Program-made: the position numbers and the translations under genes
The notes under the pieces: generated by a model
Database searches by the model: none
The model's input: the letters and a program-made list of their open reading frames with translations, nothing else
What the model was told of the DNA's origin: nothing
In this document: positions 25,646 to 34,622 of the stretch, in pieces
Layout of the letters: each line of letters starts with the position of its first letter
How positions within the stretch are numbered: the first letter of the stretch is position 1
DNA from: Leucobacter zeae
GTDB taxonomy: Bacteria > Actinomycetota > Actinomycetes > Actinomycetales > Microbacteriaceae
Assembly: GCF_016758175.1 (NCBI RefSeq)
Contig: NZ_QYAB01000001.1
Span: 156,217 to 211,499 of the forward strand
Length of the DNA: 55,283 nucleotides
Direction: 5' to 3'

Positions 25646-26575
25646 GTGGGAGAGCAGCTACGCGCCCCCGATGTCGAGGGTCTCGGAGAGCGCACGATCA
25701 CCGACTACGACGCGGGGAAGATCGACCGGGTCGGAGTGCGGGGCGTCGGCGGCGCGCACGGGATCAACGCCAGGGTCCGCGCGTTCGGCGCCGTTCTCGT
25801 GATCGAGGCGTGGGGCACGAGCTCGGAGTTCGAGCGCCGCCCGCTGCGGCCGGGGCTGCCGACGATCGATATCGTCTTCGTCGAGAGCGGCGAGTTCGAG
25901 TACCTGGACGCCGGGGTCTGGCGCTCGTCCCGCGGCCCGCTCATGATCGCGCCGAGCGGGCTGCCGCACCGCGTCCGCTTCACGAGCGCGTGGAAGTTCA
26001 TCGTGGCCCGGGTGCCGCGGGAGGCGCTGCTGCACTACGTCCCGATGCTCACCGACACGGTGGGGATCCACACCGAGCTCACCATGCCGGAACGGGCGAT
26101 GCAGGCGTTCCTGTCGCAGGCGGTGCGCAGCGAGCAGGAGGTCACGGATGCGGAGAGCCGCACCGTCGACCGGCAGGTGCTCGACATGGCGGGCACGCTG
26201 GTGCTCGACCGGCACAGCGGCTCGCTCGCGCCCGATACCCCGAGGGCCGTGCTGCGCAAGCGCGCGCTCGCGGTCATCGCCGAACGCGCGGGCGACGCCG
26301 AGCTCACGCCCCAGGCGCTCGCGCTCGCGGTGAGCGCGTCGCTGCGCCACCTGCAGGACGTCTTCAGCGATGCGCAGAGCTCGGTCGCCGCCGAGATCCG
26401 GCGCGAGCGCGCGCGGATCGCCCGGTCGCTGCTGCAGGATGCCCGCTTCGACGCGCTGCACACGGGTGAGATCGCGCAGCGCTCGGGGTTCGGATCGAGC
26501 GCGAGCATGCGGCGCGCGCTCGAGGACCTCTACCGGCTCTCCCCGCGCGAGCTGCGTACGCGCCGGTCCGCCTGA
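25646..26575 (+). CDS. AraC-family transcriptional regulator
   Basis: The 309-residue protein has an N-terminal cupin-like sensing domain (DIVFVESGEFEYLDAGVW, then LMIAPSGLPHRVRF), like the AraC-binding-like region found with this family. The C-terminal AraC double helix-turn-helix is in the last 100 residues: RHLQDVFSDAQ, then TGEIAQRSGFGSSASMRRAL and LYRLSPRELR. The ligand is unknown. It ends 6 bases before the convergent MATE gene. Confidence 0.88.
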   Translation: MGEQLRAPDVEGLGERTITDYDAGKIDRVGVRGVGGAHGINARVRAFGAVLVIEAWGTSSEFERRPLRPGLPTIDIVFVESGEFEYLDAGVWRSSRGPLMIAPSGLPHRVRFTSAWKFIVARVPREALLHYVPMLTDTVGIHTELTMPERAMQAFLSQAVRSEQEVTDAESRTVDRQVLDMAGTLVLDRHSGSLAPDTPRAVLRKRALAVIAERAGDAELTPQALALAVSASLRHLQDVFSDAQSSVAAEIRRERARIARSLLQDARFDALHTGEIAQRSGFGSSASMRRALEDLYRLSPRELRTRRSA

Positions 26576-26581
26576 CCGGGG

Positions 26582-27904
26582 TCACGCGCCCAGCCGGATC
26601 CACTTCCCGCCACGGGCGCGGAGGCCCAGGGTGATGCCGCGGGCGGCCATGAAGATGATCGTGAACCCCGCGGTCAGCCCCACCAGGGCGGCGGTCCCCT
26701 CGGGCGCGATCGCGGTGATGGCCCAGAGCGCCGGCAGATAGGCGCCGAGGTTCACGAGGCTCGTCCACGCGAGGTACCTGGCGTCGCCTGCGCCCATGAG
26801 CACGCCGTCGAGCACGAACACGAAACCGCCGAGCGGTAGGGAGGCGCCGAGCACGAGCACGGCGAGCGGGAGCGTCGCGAGGACCTCGGGGTCGCTCGTG
26901 AAGATCCTGCCGATCACCGGGCTCGACGCGGCGAGCGCCGCCCCGACGATCGCCCCGCACGAGACGCCCCAGAAGATCGTCCGCCGCACGATGAGCCCGG
27001 CCCGATCGGCGTCCCGCGCGCCGAGCGCGTCGCCCACGAGCGCCTGCGCGGCGATCGCGAGGGCGTCGAGGGCGAACGCCGCGGTCGAGAAGATGGTGAA
27101 GACGACCTGGTACCCGGCGGTCGCCACCGTGCCATGGCTCGTCGCGGCGAACACGGTGACGAGCAGCGCCGCCCGGAGCCCGAGCGTGCGGATGAGCAGC
27201 CAGCCGCCGCTGCGCCCGGCGTGGCCGATGCCGTCGCGGCGGGGGAGGTACCCCGCGCCGACGCGCCGCGCGTGACGTGCGATCACGGCCAGGTACACGG
27301 CGACCATGCCCCACTGCGCCAGCACGGTGCCCCAGGCGCTGCCCGCGATCCCGAACCCCAGGCCGTAGATGAACCACCAGTTGAGCAGTGCGTTGATCGC
27401 GAAGCCGATGGTGGCGACGGCGAGCGGCGTGCGCGTGTCCTGCAGACCGCGCAGCAGCCCGCTCGCGGCGAAGACGATCAGCATCGCCGGGATGCCGAGG
27501 CACGAGACCCCGAGGTACGCGAGCGCCTGCTCGCCGACGCCGGCCGACGTCCCGAACGCGGCGACGAGCGGGCCGCTCGTCGCCCACAGCGCGGCGCCGA
27601 CGACGATGCCGATGGCGAGGGCGAGCCAGAGCCCGTCGATCCCGGCCTGCACGGCGCCGCGCTCGTCCCCGGCGCCGCGGCGGCGCGCGACCAGCGGAGT
27701 GGTCGAGTACGCGAGGAAGATCATGAGCCCCACGGCGGTCTGCAGGATCGCCGCGGCCACCGCCAGCCCGGCGAGCGGCGCGGCTCCCAGGTGCCCGACG
27801 AGGGCGGAGTCGACGACGAGGAAGAGCGGCTCTGCGACGAGCGCGCCGAGCGCGGGCACCGCGAGCTGCGCGATGCTGCGGTCGATGCGCTTCCGTCGGG
27901 TCAC
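26582..27904 (-). CDS. MATE-family multidrug/metabolite exporter
   Basis: The 440-residue protein has 12 predicted helices and the MATE (DinF-like) pattern: LAVPALGALVAEPLFLVVDS and ALVGHLGAAPLAGLAVA in the first helices, with GLLRGLQDTRTPL mid-protein. It should export cationic or organic compounds using a Na+ or H+ gradient. The start is uncertain. GTG 27904 is chosen because family homology begins at RKRIDRSI and TACCGT lies 7 nt upstream. ATG 27934 and ATG 27964 are longer alternatives; the last would overlap the divergent peptidase gene. Confidence 0.87.
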   Translation of the reverse strand: MTRRKRIDRSIAQLAVPALGALVAEPLFLVVDSALVGHLGAAPLAGLAVAAAILQTAVGLMIFLAYSTTPLVARRRGAGDERGAVQAGIDGLWLALAIGIVVGAALWATSGPLVAAFGTSAGVGEQALAYLGVSCLGIPAMLIVFAASGLLRGLQDTRTPLAVATIGFAINALLNWWFIYGLGFGIAGSAWGTVLAQWGMVAVYLAVIARHARRVGAGYLPRRDGIGHAGRSGGWLLIRTLGLRAALLVTVFAATSHGTVATAGYQVVFTIFSTAAFALDALAIAAQALVGDALGARDADRAGLIVRRTIFWGVSCGAIVGAALAASSPVIGRIFTSDPEVLATLPLAVLVLGASLPLGGFVFVLDGVLMGAGDARYLAWTSLVNLGAYLPALWAITAIAPEGTAALVGLTAGFTIIFMAARGITLGLRARGGKWIRLGA

Positions 27905-27911
27905 GAGGACC

Positions 27912-27917
27912 ACGGTA
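27912..27917 (-). promoter_or_regulatory. -10 element for the MATE gene
   Basis: TACCGT on the minus strand ends 7 nt before GTG 27904. It supports that start and a leaderless or nearly leaderless message. Confidence 0.4.
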
Positions 27918-27944
27918 GCGGTGACCGACGACATGGGCCGCCAG

Positions 27945-27950
27945 TAGGGT
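27945..27950 (+). promoter_or_regulatory. -10 element, leaderless type, for the M13 peptidase gene
   Basis: TAGGGT ends 6 nt before ATG 27957. GTGACC at 27921-27926 is a possible -35 with an 18-bp spacer. The divergent MATE -10 lies about 30 bp away. Confidence 0.5.
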
Positions 27951-27956
27951 GGTGGC

Positions 27957-29963
27957 ATGAGCAACGCAGCGCAGACCTCCGGTATCGACCTCGCCGAACT
28001 CGACCCCGCGATCCGCCCGCAGGACGACCTCTACCGGCACGTCAACGGCAAGTGGATCGACCGCACCGAGATCCCCTCGGACAAGGCCAGGTACGGTTCG
28101 TTCGCGGTGCTGGCGGAGAACGCCGAGGAGGCCGTGCGCGACATCATCACCGGCACGGATGCGCCGGCGCCCGGCCTGATCGAGGGCGGCGCCGAGGCCG
28201 AATCCGCCAAGGTGGCCGCGCTCTACGCCGCCTTCATGGACACCGAGCGCGCCGACGCGCTGGGCGCAGGGCCGATCGCGGCCGACCTCGAGCGGGCGCT
28301 CGGCATCGCGTCGGTCGAGGAGCTCGTCGCGGCGGTCGCGGAGTACGAGCGGCAGGGGGTCGGCGGGTTCTTCGGCATGTTCGTCGACAACGATCCGGGC
28401 GACCCCTCCCGCTACATCGTGTTCGTGATGCAGGGCGGGATCGGCCTGCCCGACGAGTCCTACTACCGCGAGGAGCAGTTCGCCGAGATCCGCGATCAGT
28501 ACGTCGCTCACATCGCGCGCATGCTCGCGCTGGCCGGCATCGCCGAGGGGGAGGCCGAGCACCTGTCGGCGCTCGCCTACGACCTCGAGTCGCGCATCGC
28601 GGCGAAGCACTGGGACAAGGTCGCGAGCCGCGACATCCAGAAGCTCTACAACCTGCGCACGTTCGAGGGGCTGCAGGAGATCACGCCCGGGCTCGACTGG
28701 CGGGCCTACCTCTCGGCGATGGGGGCGCCCGAATCGGCCTTCGCCGAGGTCGTCGCGGCGCAGCCCGAGGCGCTCGCCGGGCTGGCCGAGCTGCTCGCCG
28801 GCGCTCAGCAGGACCCGGCCGAGCTCGAGGCGTGGCGCGCCTGGCTCGTGTGGAGCATCGTGCGTTCGTCCGCGGCGCTGCTCTCGCAGGAGATCTCGCG
28901 GGCCAACTTCGACTTCTACGGCACCGCGCTCACCGGTGCGCCCGAGCAGCGCGACCGCTGGCGCCGCGGCGTCTCGTTCGTCGAGGGTGCGATGGGCGAG
29001 GCGGTCGGGCGCATCTACGTCGAGCGGCACTTCGACGAGACGGCGAAGGGCGAGATGGACGTGCTCGTCGGGCACCTCATCGAGGCCTATCGCGAGTCGA
29101 TCGAGCAGCTCGAGTGGATGAGCCCCGAGACGCGTCGCCGCGCGCTCGACAAGCTCGATCGATTCACGCCCAAGATCGGCTACCCGGTGAAGTGGCGCGA
29201 CTACTCGGCGCTCGCCGCCGACGCGGGGGACCTCACGGGCAACTCGCGCCGCGTCGCCGAGTTCGAATTCGCGCGCGAGCTGGGCAAGGTCGGCAGGCCG
29301 ATCGACCGCGACGAGTGGTTCATGACCCCGCAGACGGTCAACGCGTACTACAACCCCGGCTTCAACGAGATCGTCTTCCCCGCGGCGATCCTCCAGCCGC
29401 CGTTCTTCGACCAGCGCGCGGACGCCGCTGCGAACTTCGGTGCGATCGGCGCGGTCATCGGCCACGAGATCGGGCACGGCTTCGACGACCAGGGCTCGCG
29501 CTACGACGGCGACGGCAGGCTCACGGACTGGTGGACCGAGGCCGACCGGGCCGCGTTCGAGCGCCTCACAAAGGCGCTCATCGGCCAGTACGACGCGCTC
29601 TCGCCCGAGGGCGCCGACGGGCAGACCGTCAATGGCGAGCTGACCATCGGCGAGAACATCGGCGACCTCTCGGGGCTCGAGATCGCGTGGAAGGCCTACC
29701 TCCGATCGCTCGGTGGCGCGGAGTCGCCCGTCATCGACGGGCTCACCGGCGCCGAGCGCTTCTTCCTCGCCTGGGCGCAGGCGTGGCAGCAGAAGTCGAG
29801 GCCGGAAGAGACCGTGCGGCTGCTCACCATCGACCCGCACTCGCCCAACGAGTTCCGCTGCAACCAGATCCTGCGCAATCTCGACGCCTTCCACGAGGCG
29901 TACGCGACGCAGCCGGGCGATGGGCTGTGGCTCGACCCCGCGGAGCGCGTCAGCATCTGGTAG
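27957..29963 (+). CDS. M13-family (neprilysin-like) zinc metallopeptidase
   Basis: The 668-residue protein has the full M13 active site: the substrate-binding NAYYNPGFNEIVFPA stretch, zinc motif GHEIGHGFDDQG (His503, Glu504, His507) and the third ligand in GENIGDLSGL (Glu566, Asp570). Length matches bacterial PepO-type enzymes, which cut short peptides. No signal peptide or membrane anchor is visible, so it is probably a cytoplasmic oligopeptidase. The next gene starts 6 bases after its stop and is probably co-transcribed. Confidence 0.94.
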   Translation: MSNAAQTSGIDLAELDPAIRPQDDLYRHVNGKWIDRTEIPSDKARYGSFAVLAENAEEAVRDIITGTDAPAPGLIEGGAEAESAKVAALYAAFMDTERADALGAGPIAADLERALGIASVEELVAAVAEYERQGVGGFFGMFVDNDPGDPSRYIVFVMQGGIGLPDESYYREEQFAEIRDQYVAHIARMLALAGIAEGEAEHLSALAYDLESRIAAKHWDKVASRDIQKLYNLRTFEGLQEITPGLDWRAYLSAMGAPESAFAEVVAAQPEALAGLAELLAGAQQDPAELEAWRAWLVWSIVRSSAALLSQEISRANFDFYGTALTGAPEQRDRWRRGVSFVEGAMGEAVGRIYVERHFDETAKGEMDVLVGHLIEAYRESIEQLEWMSPETRRRALDKLDRFTPKIGYPVKWRDYSALAADAGDLTGNSRRVAEFEFARELGKVGRPIDRDEWFMTPQTVNAYYNPGFNEIVFPAAILQPPFFDQRADAAANFGAIGAVIGHEIGHGFDDQGSRYDGDGRLTDWWTEADRAAFERLTKALIGQYDALSPEGADGQTVNGELTIGENIGDLSGLEIAWKAYLRSLGGAESPVIDGLTGAERFFLAWAQAWQQKSRPEETVRLLTIDPHSPNEFRCNQILRNLDAFHEAYATQPGDGLWLDPAERVSIW

Positions 29964-29969
29964 GCGGCG

Positions 29970-31469
29970 ATGGGGCGCTTCCTGGCGGACTTCCTCGAGG
30001 CGGCGGGCGTGCCCGCCGCGGAGGCCGACCGGGTCTGGCTTCCGGAGCCCGTGCCGCTTCTCGCTCGCCTCGCGGTCGACGAGCTCGCGGCAGATGCCGT
30101 CTCGACCCTCGCGCTCGCCATCGAGACCGCCCGTGCGGCCGTCGGGTCGGCTCGCGCGGGCGGTTCGGGTGAAGCACGCATCCGGCTGGATCCCCGGCGG
30201 ATCGCTGCCTCGTTCTGCAGCGATCGGCTCGGTCTGCTGGGGGGCGCACCGCCCGCGGTCTGGTCGCCCCTGTCGGGGTTCTTCCGCACGGCCGACGGAT
30301 GGGTTCGGACCCACGCGAACTACGACTGGCACGCTCGCGCGCTCGCGCGGGTGCTCGGGGTGCCTCCTGATGCGGACCGCGAGACGGCGGCGCGAGCGAT
30401 CTCCCGGTGGCCGGCCCGCGAGATCGAGGCGGCCGCGTTCGCGGCAGGAGGACTCGCCGTCGCGGTCCGCGAGACCGAGGAATGGGCCGCGGAGCGCGGT
30501 CCCTCGGCGCGTCCGTTCTCGCTGCGCCGTGCCGGCCCCGGGACCGGTCCTCGGCGGCGAGACGCCGATCCGGCGCTCCCGCTCGGGGGGCTGCGCGTGC
30601 TCGATCTCACGCGGGTGATCGCGGGACCGGTCGCCACCCGTGCGCTCGCGAGCCTCGGCGCGGACGTTCTGCGCGTCGACGCCCCGGATCGGCCGGAGAT
30701 CCTCTGGCAATGGCTCGACACGGGGCGCGGGAAGCGCTCGACGCTGCTCGACCTCGCTGCGGATCGGGATCGGAGCCGGTTCGAGGCGCTCCTCGGCGAT
30801 GCAGACGTCGTGGTGACGGCGTCGCGGCCGGGCGCCCTCTCCCGGTTCGGTCTCGAACCCGAGCAGCTGGCCGAGTCGCACCCTCGCCTCGTGTCGGCGC
30901 GCATCCGGGCCTGGGGCGGGAACGCCCCGGGCGGTCCAGGGCCGGAATGGGAGGGAAGACGGGGGTTCGACAGCCTCGTCCAGGCGGCGACCGGCATCGC
31001 ACGGACCGAGACGCCGCAGGCTCCCGGGGCCCCGGACGCCCCGGAGGGTCGGCCAGGCGCCGGAACCTCGGTGCGGCCCGATCCACCGGAGGCTCGGGTT
31101 CCGGGGAAGCTCCCCGCGCAGGCGCTCGACCACTCCGGGGGCGCACTTCTGGCAGCCGGAGTCGTGCAACTGCTCGCGGAACGGCGGGCTGGAGCGGTCG
31201 AGGTGACGCTCGAGGGGCTGGCCCGGCTGCTCCTCGCGGGCGGCGGGGCACGAGTCGACGACCCCGCCGGTGGGGCCCCGATCCCGACGATGCAGCGACC
31301 GGAGGCGGTGCCCAGCGATTGGGGGCCGCTCGCGATCGCGGGGGAGGCCTACCGGCCCGCCTGGCAGGCCGAACCGGGGCCGTGGGCGGGCCGTCCCTGG
31401 GGTGCGGACGCGCCGGACTGGCGCTGCGGGCCGCCCGAGATTCAGGCCGCGGGCGCCGCTCCGGTGTAG
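29970..31469 (+). CDS. CaiB/BaiF-like (family III) CoA-transferase
   Basis: This 499-residue protein has the family III nucleotide-binding start, GLRVLDLTRVIAGPVATRAL and ASLGADVLRVD, at about 206-236 rather than at the N-terminus. A likely catalytic Asp is in RRGFDSLVQAATG. The first 200 residues contain SPLSGFFRTADGWVRTHANY, which looks like a second, partial CoA-transferase lobe placed in front. Family III enzymes move CoA between acyl donors and acids. The donor and acceptor are unknown. ATG 29970 lies right after the peptidase stop. Its 3' end overlaps the convergent SRPBCC gene by 28 bases. Confidence 0.82.
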   Translation: MGRFLADFLEAAGVPAAEADRVWLPEPVPLLARLAVDELAADAVSTLALAIETARAAVGSARAGGSGEARIRLDPRRIAASFCSDRLGLLGGAPPAVWSPLSGFFRTADGWVRTHANYDWHARALARVLGVPPDADRETAARAISRWPAREIEAAAFAAGGLAVAVRETEEWAAERGPSARPFSLRRAGPGTGPRRRDADPALPLGGLRVLDLTRVIAGPVATRALASLGADVLRVDAPDRPEILWQWLDTGRGKRSTLLDLAADRDRSRFEALLGDADVVVTASRPGALSRFGLEPEQLAESHPRLVSARIRAWGGNAPGGPGPEWEGRRGFDSLVQAATGIARTETPQAPGAPDAPEGRPGAGTSVRPDPPEARVPGKLPAQALDHSGGALLAAGVVQLLAERRAGAVEVTLEGLARLLLAGGGARVDDPAGGAPIPTMQRPEAVPSDWGPLAIAGEAYRPAWQAEPGPWAGRPWGADAPDWRCGPPEIQAAGAAPV

Positions 31470-32107
31470 AAGCCGTAGGTCGCGTCGGCGGCGCGGGCGG
31501 CGGCCTCGCGGTCGGCCCCGGCCGCGGCGTGCGCCTCGGCCCAGCCGTCTGCCGCCCCGCGGTAGAACGCCTTGCCCTCGTCCGTCGTCGCCCAGGCCGC
31601 CGCCTCGTCGGGGGAGAGCGAACCCGCGACGGCGCCGAGGTGCAGGGACAGGCCGAGCAGTCCGCCATCCCAGCCGACGCCGGTCGCGCCCGGACCGTAG
31701 GTCTCCCAGAAGCCGGGCGGCAGGTCGGCCGTGCGGGCGGAGTGCTCGAGCTCGAATCGCGTCCGGTCCTCCGCCTCCGAGGTGAGGCGCACGGTGATCC
31801 AGGTCACGCCGCCGCCCATCTCCCACGTCGCCCGGTACTCGGCCGCGCCGTCCCGCGGCGGCGAACAGGCGAGGATCTCTCCGCCGGCGTTGCCCGCGAA
31901 CTGGTAGCGTCCGCCCGGCTCGAGGTCGCCCTCGACCGGCAGGAACCAGCGGGCGATGCGCTCGGCGGTGGTGGTCGCGCTCCACACGTCGTCGATCCCC
32001 GCAGGGTAGGTCTGCGCGAGCGTCTGCACCTGCAGCTCGCCGCCGTCGTCTCCGGTCGTGCGCAGCGCGCGCTCCACGGATGCGATCTGCTTCGTCACGT
32101 CGACCAT
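31442..32107 (-). CDS. SRPBCC (AHSA1/START-like) domain protein
   Basis: The 221-residue protein has an AHSA1-type fold: QTYPAGIDDVWSATTTAERIARWF, LEPGGRYQF, then WETYGPGATGVGWDGGLLGL with the long C-terminal helix. Such proteins bind hydrophobic ligands and are very often paired with an ArsR regulator, as here. GAAGGAG sits 7 bases before ATG 32107, which lies 5 bases after the regulator's stop. The C-terminal extension (about 150-221) is helical and Ala-rich. The 3' end overlaps the CoA-transferase gene on the other strand. Confidence 0.9.
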   Translation of the reverse strand: MVDVTKQIASVERALRTTGDDGGELQVQTLAQTYPAGIDDVWSATTTAERIARWFLPVEGDLEPGGRYQFAGNAGGEILACSPPRDGAAEYRATWEMGGGVTWITVRLTSEAEDRTRFELEHSARTADLPPGFWETYGPGATGVGWDGGLLGLSLHLGAVAGSLSPDEAAAWATTDEGKAFYRGAADGWAEAHAAAGADREAAARAADATYGFYTGAAPAA

Positions 32108-32112
32108 GGTGG

Positions 32113-32601
32113 TCACTCCTTCGGTGTCGGGGGTCGTGCTGATGGGGGATTCGGGTCGTGCGTCTCGAGCATCTCGTGCGGGTGCCCGCGGCGGATCGGG
32201 ATCACCGGTGCCGCGGCGCGCTCGCGGTCGTCGGCGCCCGTCGGTGCGGCACCGGCCGCGGCGTCCGCGGACGCGAGTCGTCGTTCGCGCTCCCCGCGGG
32301 CGAGCTCGGTGCCGAGCGCCGCGAACGGGCCGCGCCAGAAGCGCTCGAACGGGCTCAGCCATTCGCCTGCCTCGCGCAGCCCGCTCGGGTCGAGGGCGTA
32401 CAGGCGGCGGGTGCCCTCGGGGCGCACGGTCACGAAGCCGTTCTCGCGCAGCACCCTGAGGTGCTGGGAGACCGCGGGCTGGCTGATCCCGAACTCCTCG
32501 GCGATGACCGAGGCCACGGAGCCCGCGGGGGCCTCGCCGTCGCGGACGAGTTCGAGGATCCGCCTGCGTACCGGATCTCCGAGGATGTCGAGCGCGTGCA
32601 T
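32113..32601 (-). CDS. ArsR-family winged-helix repressor
   Basis: The 162-residue protein has an N-terminal winged helix (LDILGDPVRRRILELVRDGE, FGISQPAVSQHLRVLRENG, VRPEGTRRLYAL), followed by a less conserved Ala/Arg-rich tail. No metal-binding Cys pair is present. It matches the regulators that sit before AHSA1-type genes and control the pair, so it is probably an autorepressor sensing a small molecule. It probably binds CTTATATAAG in its own promoter. Confidence 0.9.
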   Translation of the reverse strand: MHALDILGDPVRRRILELVRDGEAPAGSVASVIAEEFGISQPAVSQHLRVLRENGFVTVRPEGTRRLYALDPSGLREAGEWLSPFERFWRGPFAALGTELARGERERRLASADAAAGAAPTGADDRERAAAPVIPIRRGHPHEMLETHDPNPPSARPPTPKE

Positions 32602-32607
32602 GCTCCC

Positions 32608-32636
32608 ATTGTTGCGCCCTGGCTTATATAAGTCAA
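32608..32636 (-). promoter_or_regulatory. Promoter of the arsR-SRPBCC operon with internal palindrome
   Basis: On the minus strand, TTGACT (32636-32631) and AACAAT (32613-32608) are 17 bp apart. The -10 ends 6 nt before ATG 32601, so the message is probably leaderless. The palindrome CTTATATAAG (32623-32632) lies between the hexamers, where a bound ArsR dimer would block polymerase. Confidence 0.7.
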
Positions 32637-32668
32637 CAGTGAATCAAGCGACTCGCGAGCCGGGCGCC

Positions 32669-33670
32669 CTACCGGGGGTCGCGCGGCGCGTCCTCGGAAG
32701 CGGTCCGGGCGAGCGCCTTCCGCTCCTTCCGCGCCCGGCGCGAGGGCCGGCGATCGCGGCCGTCCGCGCTGGCGCGGGGCGAGGCGTCCAGCGCGCGCAC
32801 GAGCTCGACGGGCAGCAGGTGCGGGGCCGGGCCGAAGGCGGTGCGCGAGCGCGCGACCACGCGCCGGGCCAGCACGTGGTTGCCGACGCCGCCGATGACG
32901 GCGCCGATCCCGTAGGGCAGCGCCTTGCCGATCACGGAGGCGCCGCCGACCTTGGCGGCCTGCTTCACGAACATCGCCTTCAGACGGTCGACGAGCGGCC
33001 CGAGCATCTGCTTCGGGATCGCCGAGCTGACGATCTGGCCCCAGAACGCCGGCCGGGCCTGGCCGCCGCGCGCCTGCCCGGTGACCTGCTTGAGCAGCAC
33101 CAGACCCTCCTCCCCGAGCAGCAGCGTCAGCACGAGCACGCGCGCCCGATCCGGGTCCGTGAACGTCACGCCGTGCAGCTCGGCGAGCGACTGCGCGTAG
33201 AGCGCGGTCGCCTCGAGGAAGCCGACGGTCTCGGCGCTCGTGAGCGCGAGCGCCGCCGCGGTGCCCACGCCGGGCACGGCGGCCGTGGCGCCGACCGCGG
33301 CGCCTCCGCCCGTCACCGCCGCGAGGTAGCGGGTCTGCAGGATGCGTTCGAGTGCGGCGGGCGAGGCCTGCGGGTGCTTCGCCCGCAGCCTGCCGAGGTG
33401 GGCGAGCACGAGCGGGCGCTGGATCGCGAGGACCCGGTCCGCCGCCCGGTCGATGAGCGTGGAGTGCTCGAGCCGCGAGCCGGCCCAGCCGGCGGCGGCG
33501 TCGCCCGCGTCGGGGCGAGCGTCGTCGAGCACCGGGTGCAGCGGGTACGGCGCGTACCGCGCACCGGCGCGCTCCACCGCCGCGCGCTGGGCGGGGGTGT
33601 GGGAGGCGTGCGGAGCGTACCTGGGGCCGGAGGCCTCGGGCTCGCGCCGCTGGTCGGAATCGTTCTGCAC
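32669..33670 (-). CDS. EcsC-like membrane-associated protein
   Basis: The 333-residue protein resembles the EcsC family: Gly/Ala-rich amphipathic segments (AAVTGGGAAVGATAAVPGVG, VIGKALPYGIGAVIGGVGN) and NHVLARRVV near the end. The function of such proteins is poorly known. The first 60 and last 50 residues are charged and low in complexity. GTG 33670 is the start; TAGCCT lies 6 nt before it. A related function in lipid or membrane handling would fit the acyltransferase gene on the other side, but that is inference. Confidence 0.65.
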   Translation of the reverse strand: MQNDSDQRREPEASGPRYAPHASHTPAQRAAVERAGARYAPYPLHPVLDDARPDAGDAAAGWAGSRLEHSTLIDRAADRVLAIQRPLVLAHLGRLRAKHPQASPAALERILQTRYLAAVTGGGAAVGATAAVPGVGTAAALALTSAETVGFLEATALYAQSLAELHGVTFTDPDRARVLVLTLLLGEEGLVLLKQVTGQARGGQARPAFWGQIVSSAIPKQMLGPLVDRLKAMFVKQAAKVGGASVIGKALPYGIGAVIGGVGNHVLARRVVARSRTAFGPAPHLLPVELVRALDASPRASADGRDRRPSRRARKERKALARTASEDAPRDPR

Positions 33671-33676
33671 GGCAGC

Positions 33677-33682
33677 AGGCTA
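33677..33682 (-). promoter_or_regulatory. -10 element, leaderless type, for the EcsC-like gene
   Basis: TAGCCT on the minus strand ends 6 nt before GTG 33670. Confidence 0.5.
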
Positions 33683-33761
33683 CGTCCGTCTGCTGAGCGT
33701 TCGCCGCCGGAGAACGAGGAGCCTTCGGAGGTCGTGTACCGCTGCGGGCATGGGGCGTCCG

Positions 33762-33767
33762 TAGTCT
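33762..33767 (+). promoter_or_regulatory. -10 element, leaderless type, for the acyltransferase gene
   Basis: TAGTCT ends 6 nt before ATG 33774. No -35 is obvious. Confidence 0.5.
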
Positions 33768-33773
33768 GGACCC

Positions 33774-34376
33774 ATGACTCAGGGGGCATTCCGCGCTGCC
33801 GTCGCGCGCGCATTCTGGCGGACCTCGGGCTGGCGGCTGCAGCGCGAGGTCGCGCCCGTGACCGGCCCGCGGGTGCTGCTCGGCGCGCCCCACACCTCGA
33901 ACTTCGATTTCGTCCTCATGCTCGGGATCGCCTGGGATGCGCGCATGCGCATCCACTGGCTCGGCAAGCGGGAGCTCTTCCGCGGCATCGCCGGCCCGAT
34001 CATGCGCGGGCTGGGCGGGATCCCCGTCGATCGCGCGAACGCCTCCGGCATCGTCGACGCGGTCGTCGAACGGGCCCGCACGACCGAACGGTTCCTGCTC
34101 GTCGTCACTCCCGAGGGCACGCGATCGGGGCGCGGCTGGCGCAGCGGCTTCTACCGGATCGCGCGGGGCGCCGGGCTGCCCGTGACCCTCGGATTCGCCG
34201 ACGGATCGACCCGGACCGCCGGCCTCGGGCCCACGATCGAGCTCACCGGGGACGTGGTCGCCGACATGGATCGCATCCGCGCCTTCTACGCCGACAAGTC
34301 GGGGGTGCGACCGGAGCTCCGCACCGAGCCGCGGCTCTCCGATGAGCCGGGCCTCGCGCGGCAGCTCGCCGAATAG
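33774..34376 (+). CDS. PlsC-like 1-acyl-glycerol-3-phosphate acyltransferase family protein
   Basis: This 200-residue protein has the family's HX4D catalytic motif as HTSNFD (about 41-46) and the glycerol-phosphate-binding block PEGTRS (about 113). GKRELFRG and GIPVDR are also conserved. It lacks a long membrane helix, as do many short PlsC homologues. The family transfers acyl chains in phospholipid synthesis. The exact acceptor is not shown by sequence, because small homologues of this type also acylate other lipids. Confidence 0.87.
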   Translation: MTQGAFRAAVARAFWRTSGWRLQREVAPVTGPRVLLGAPHTSNFDFVLMLGIAWDARMRIHWLGKRELFRGIAGPIMRGLGGIPVDRANASGIVDAVVERARTTERFLLVVTPEGTRSGRGWRSGFYRIARGAGLPVTLGFADGSTRTAGLGPTIELTGDVVADMDRIRAFYADKSGVRPELRTEPRLSDEPGLARQLAE

Positions 34377-34480
34377 CCGCCGCGCACCCTCGGCGCGGTC
34401 CCGGCCCCGATCCTGCGCTCGCTGCGCGCCCGCTGCACGCCCGCCCCTGCTCCCGATACTCCGCCCCTGCCCCCGCGACT

Positions 34481-34547
34481 CCGAGTGAGTTCGCGCGGGT
34501 CCGGGCGCGCTCGCGCAGCACCAACTCACTCGCGAGTGAGTTGGTGC
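34481..34547. repeat. GAGTGAGT hairpin repeat, copy 3
   Basis: The element starts CCGAGTGAGTTCGCGCGG, has GCTCGCGCAGCAC in the middle and ends in the palindrome AACTCACTCGCGAGTGAGTT. It can fold two ways, since its arms are all complementary. With the next copy it fills most of the 363-base gap between the acyltransferase and trhO genes; I see no gene there. Confidence 0.8.
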
Positions 34548-34622
34548 GATGGCTGGGCGGCGGTGGCGGAGGCAGTGGTGCCGGGCGGTGGCTTGGCAAA
34601 GATCGGGCGTTGGCGGGTCATT

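Noticed and set aside
26364..31985. 1,873-codon open frame on the minus strand
   Set aside because: It runs antisense through the MATE gene frame, the M13 peptidase, the CoA-transferase and others. Its translation is Arg/Ala/Gly-rich with no domain. Long antisense frames are common at this GC content.
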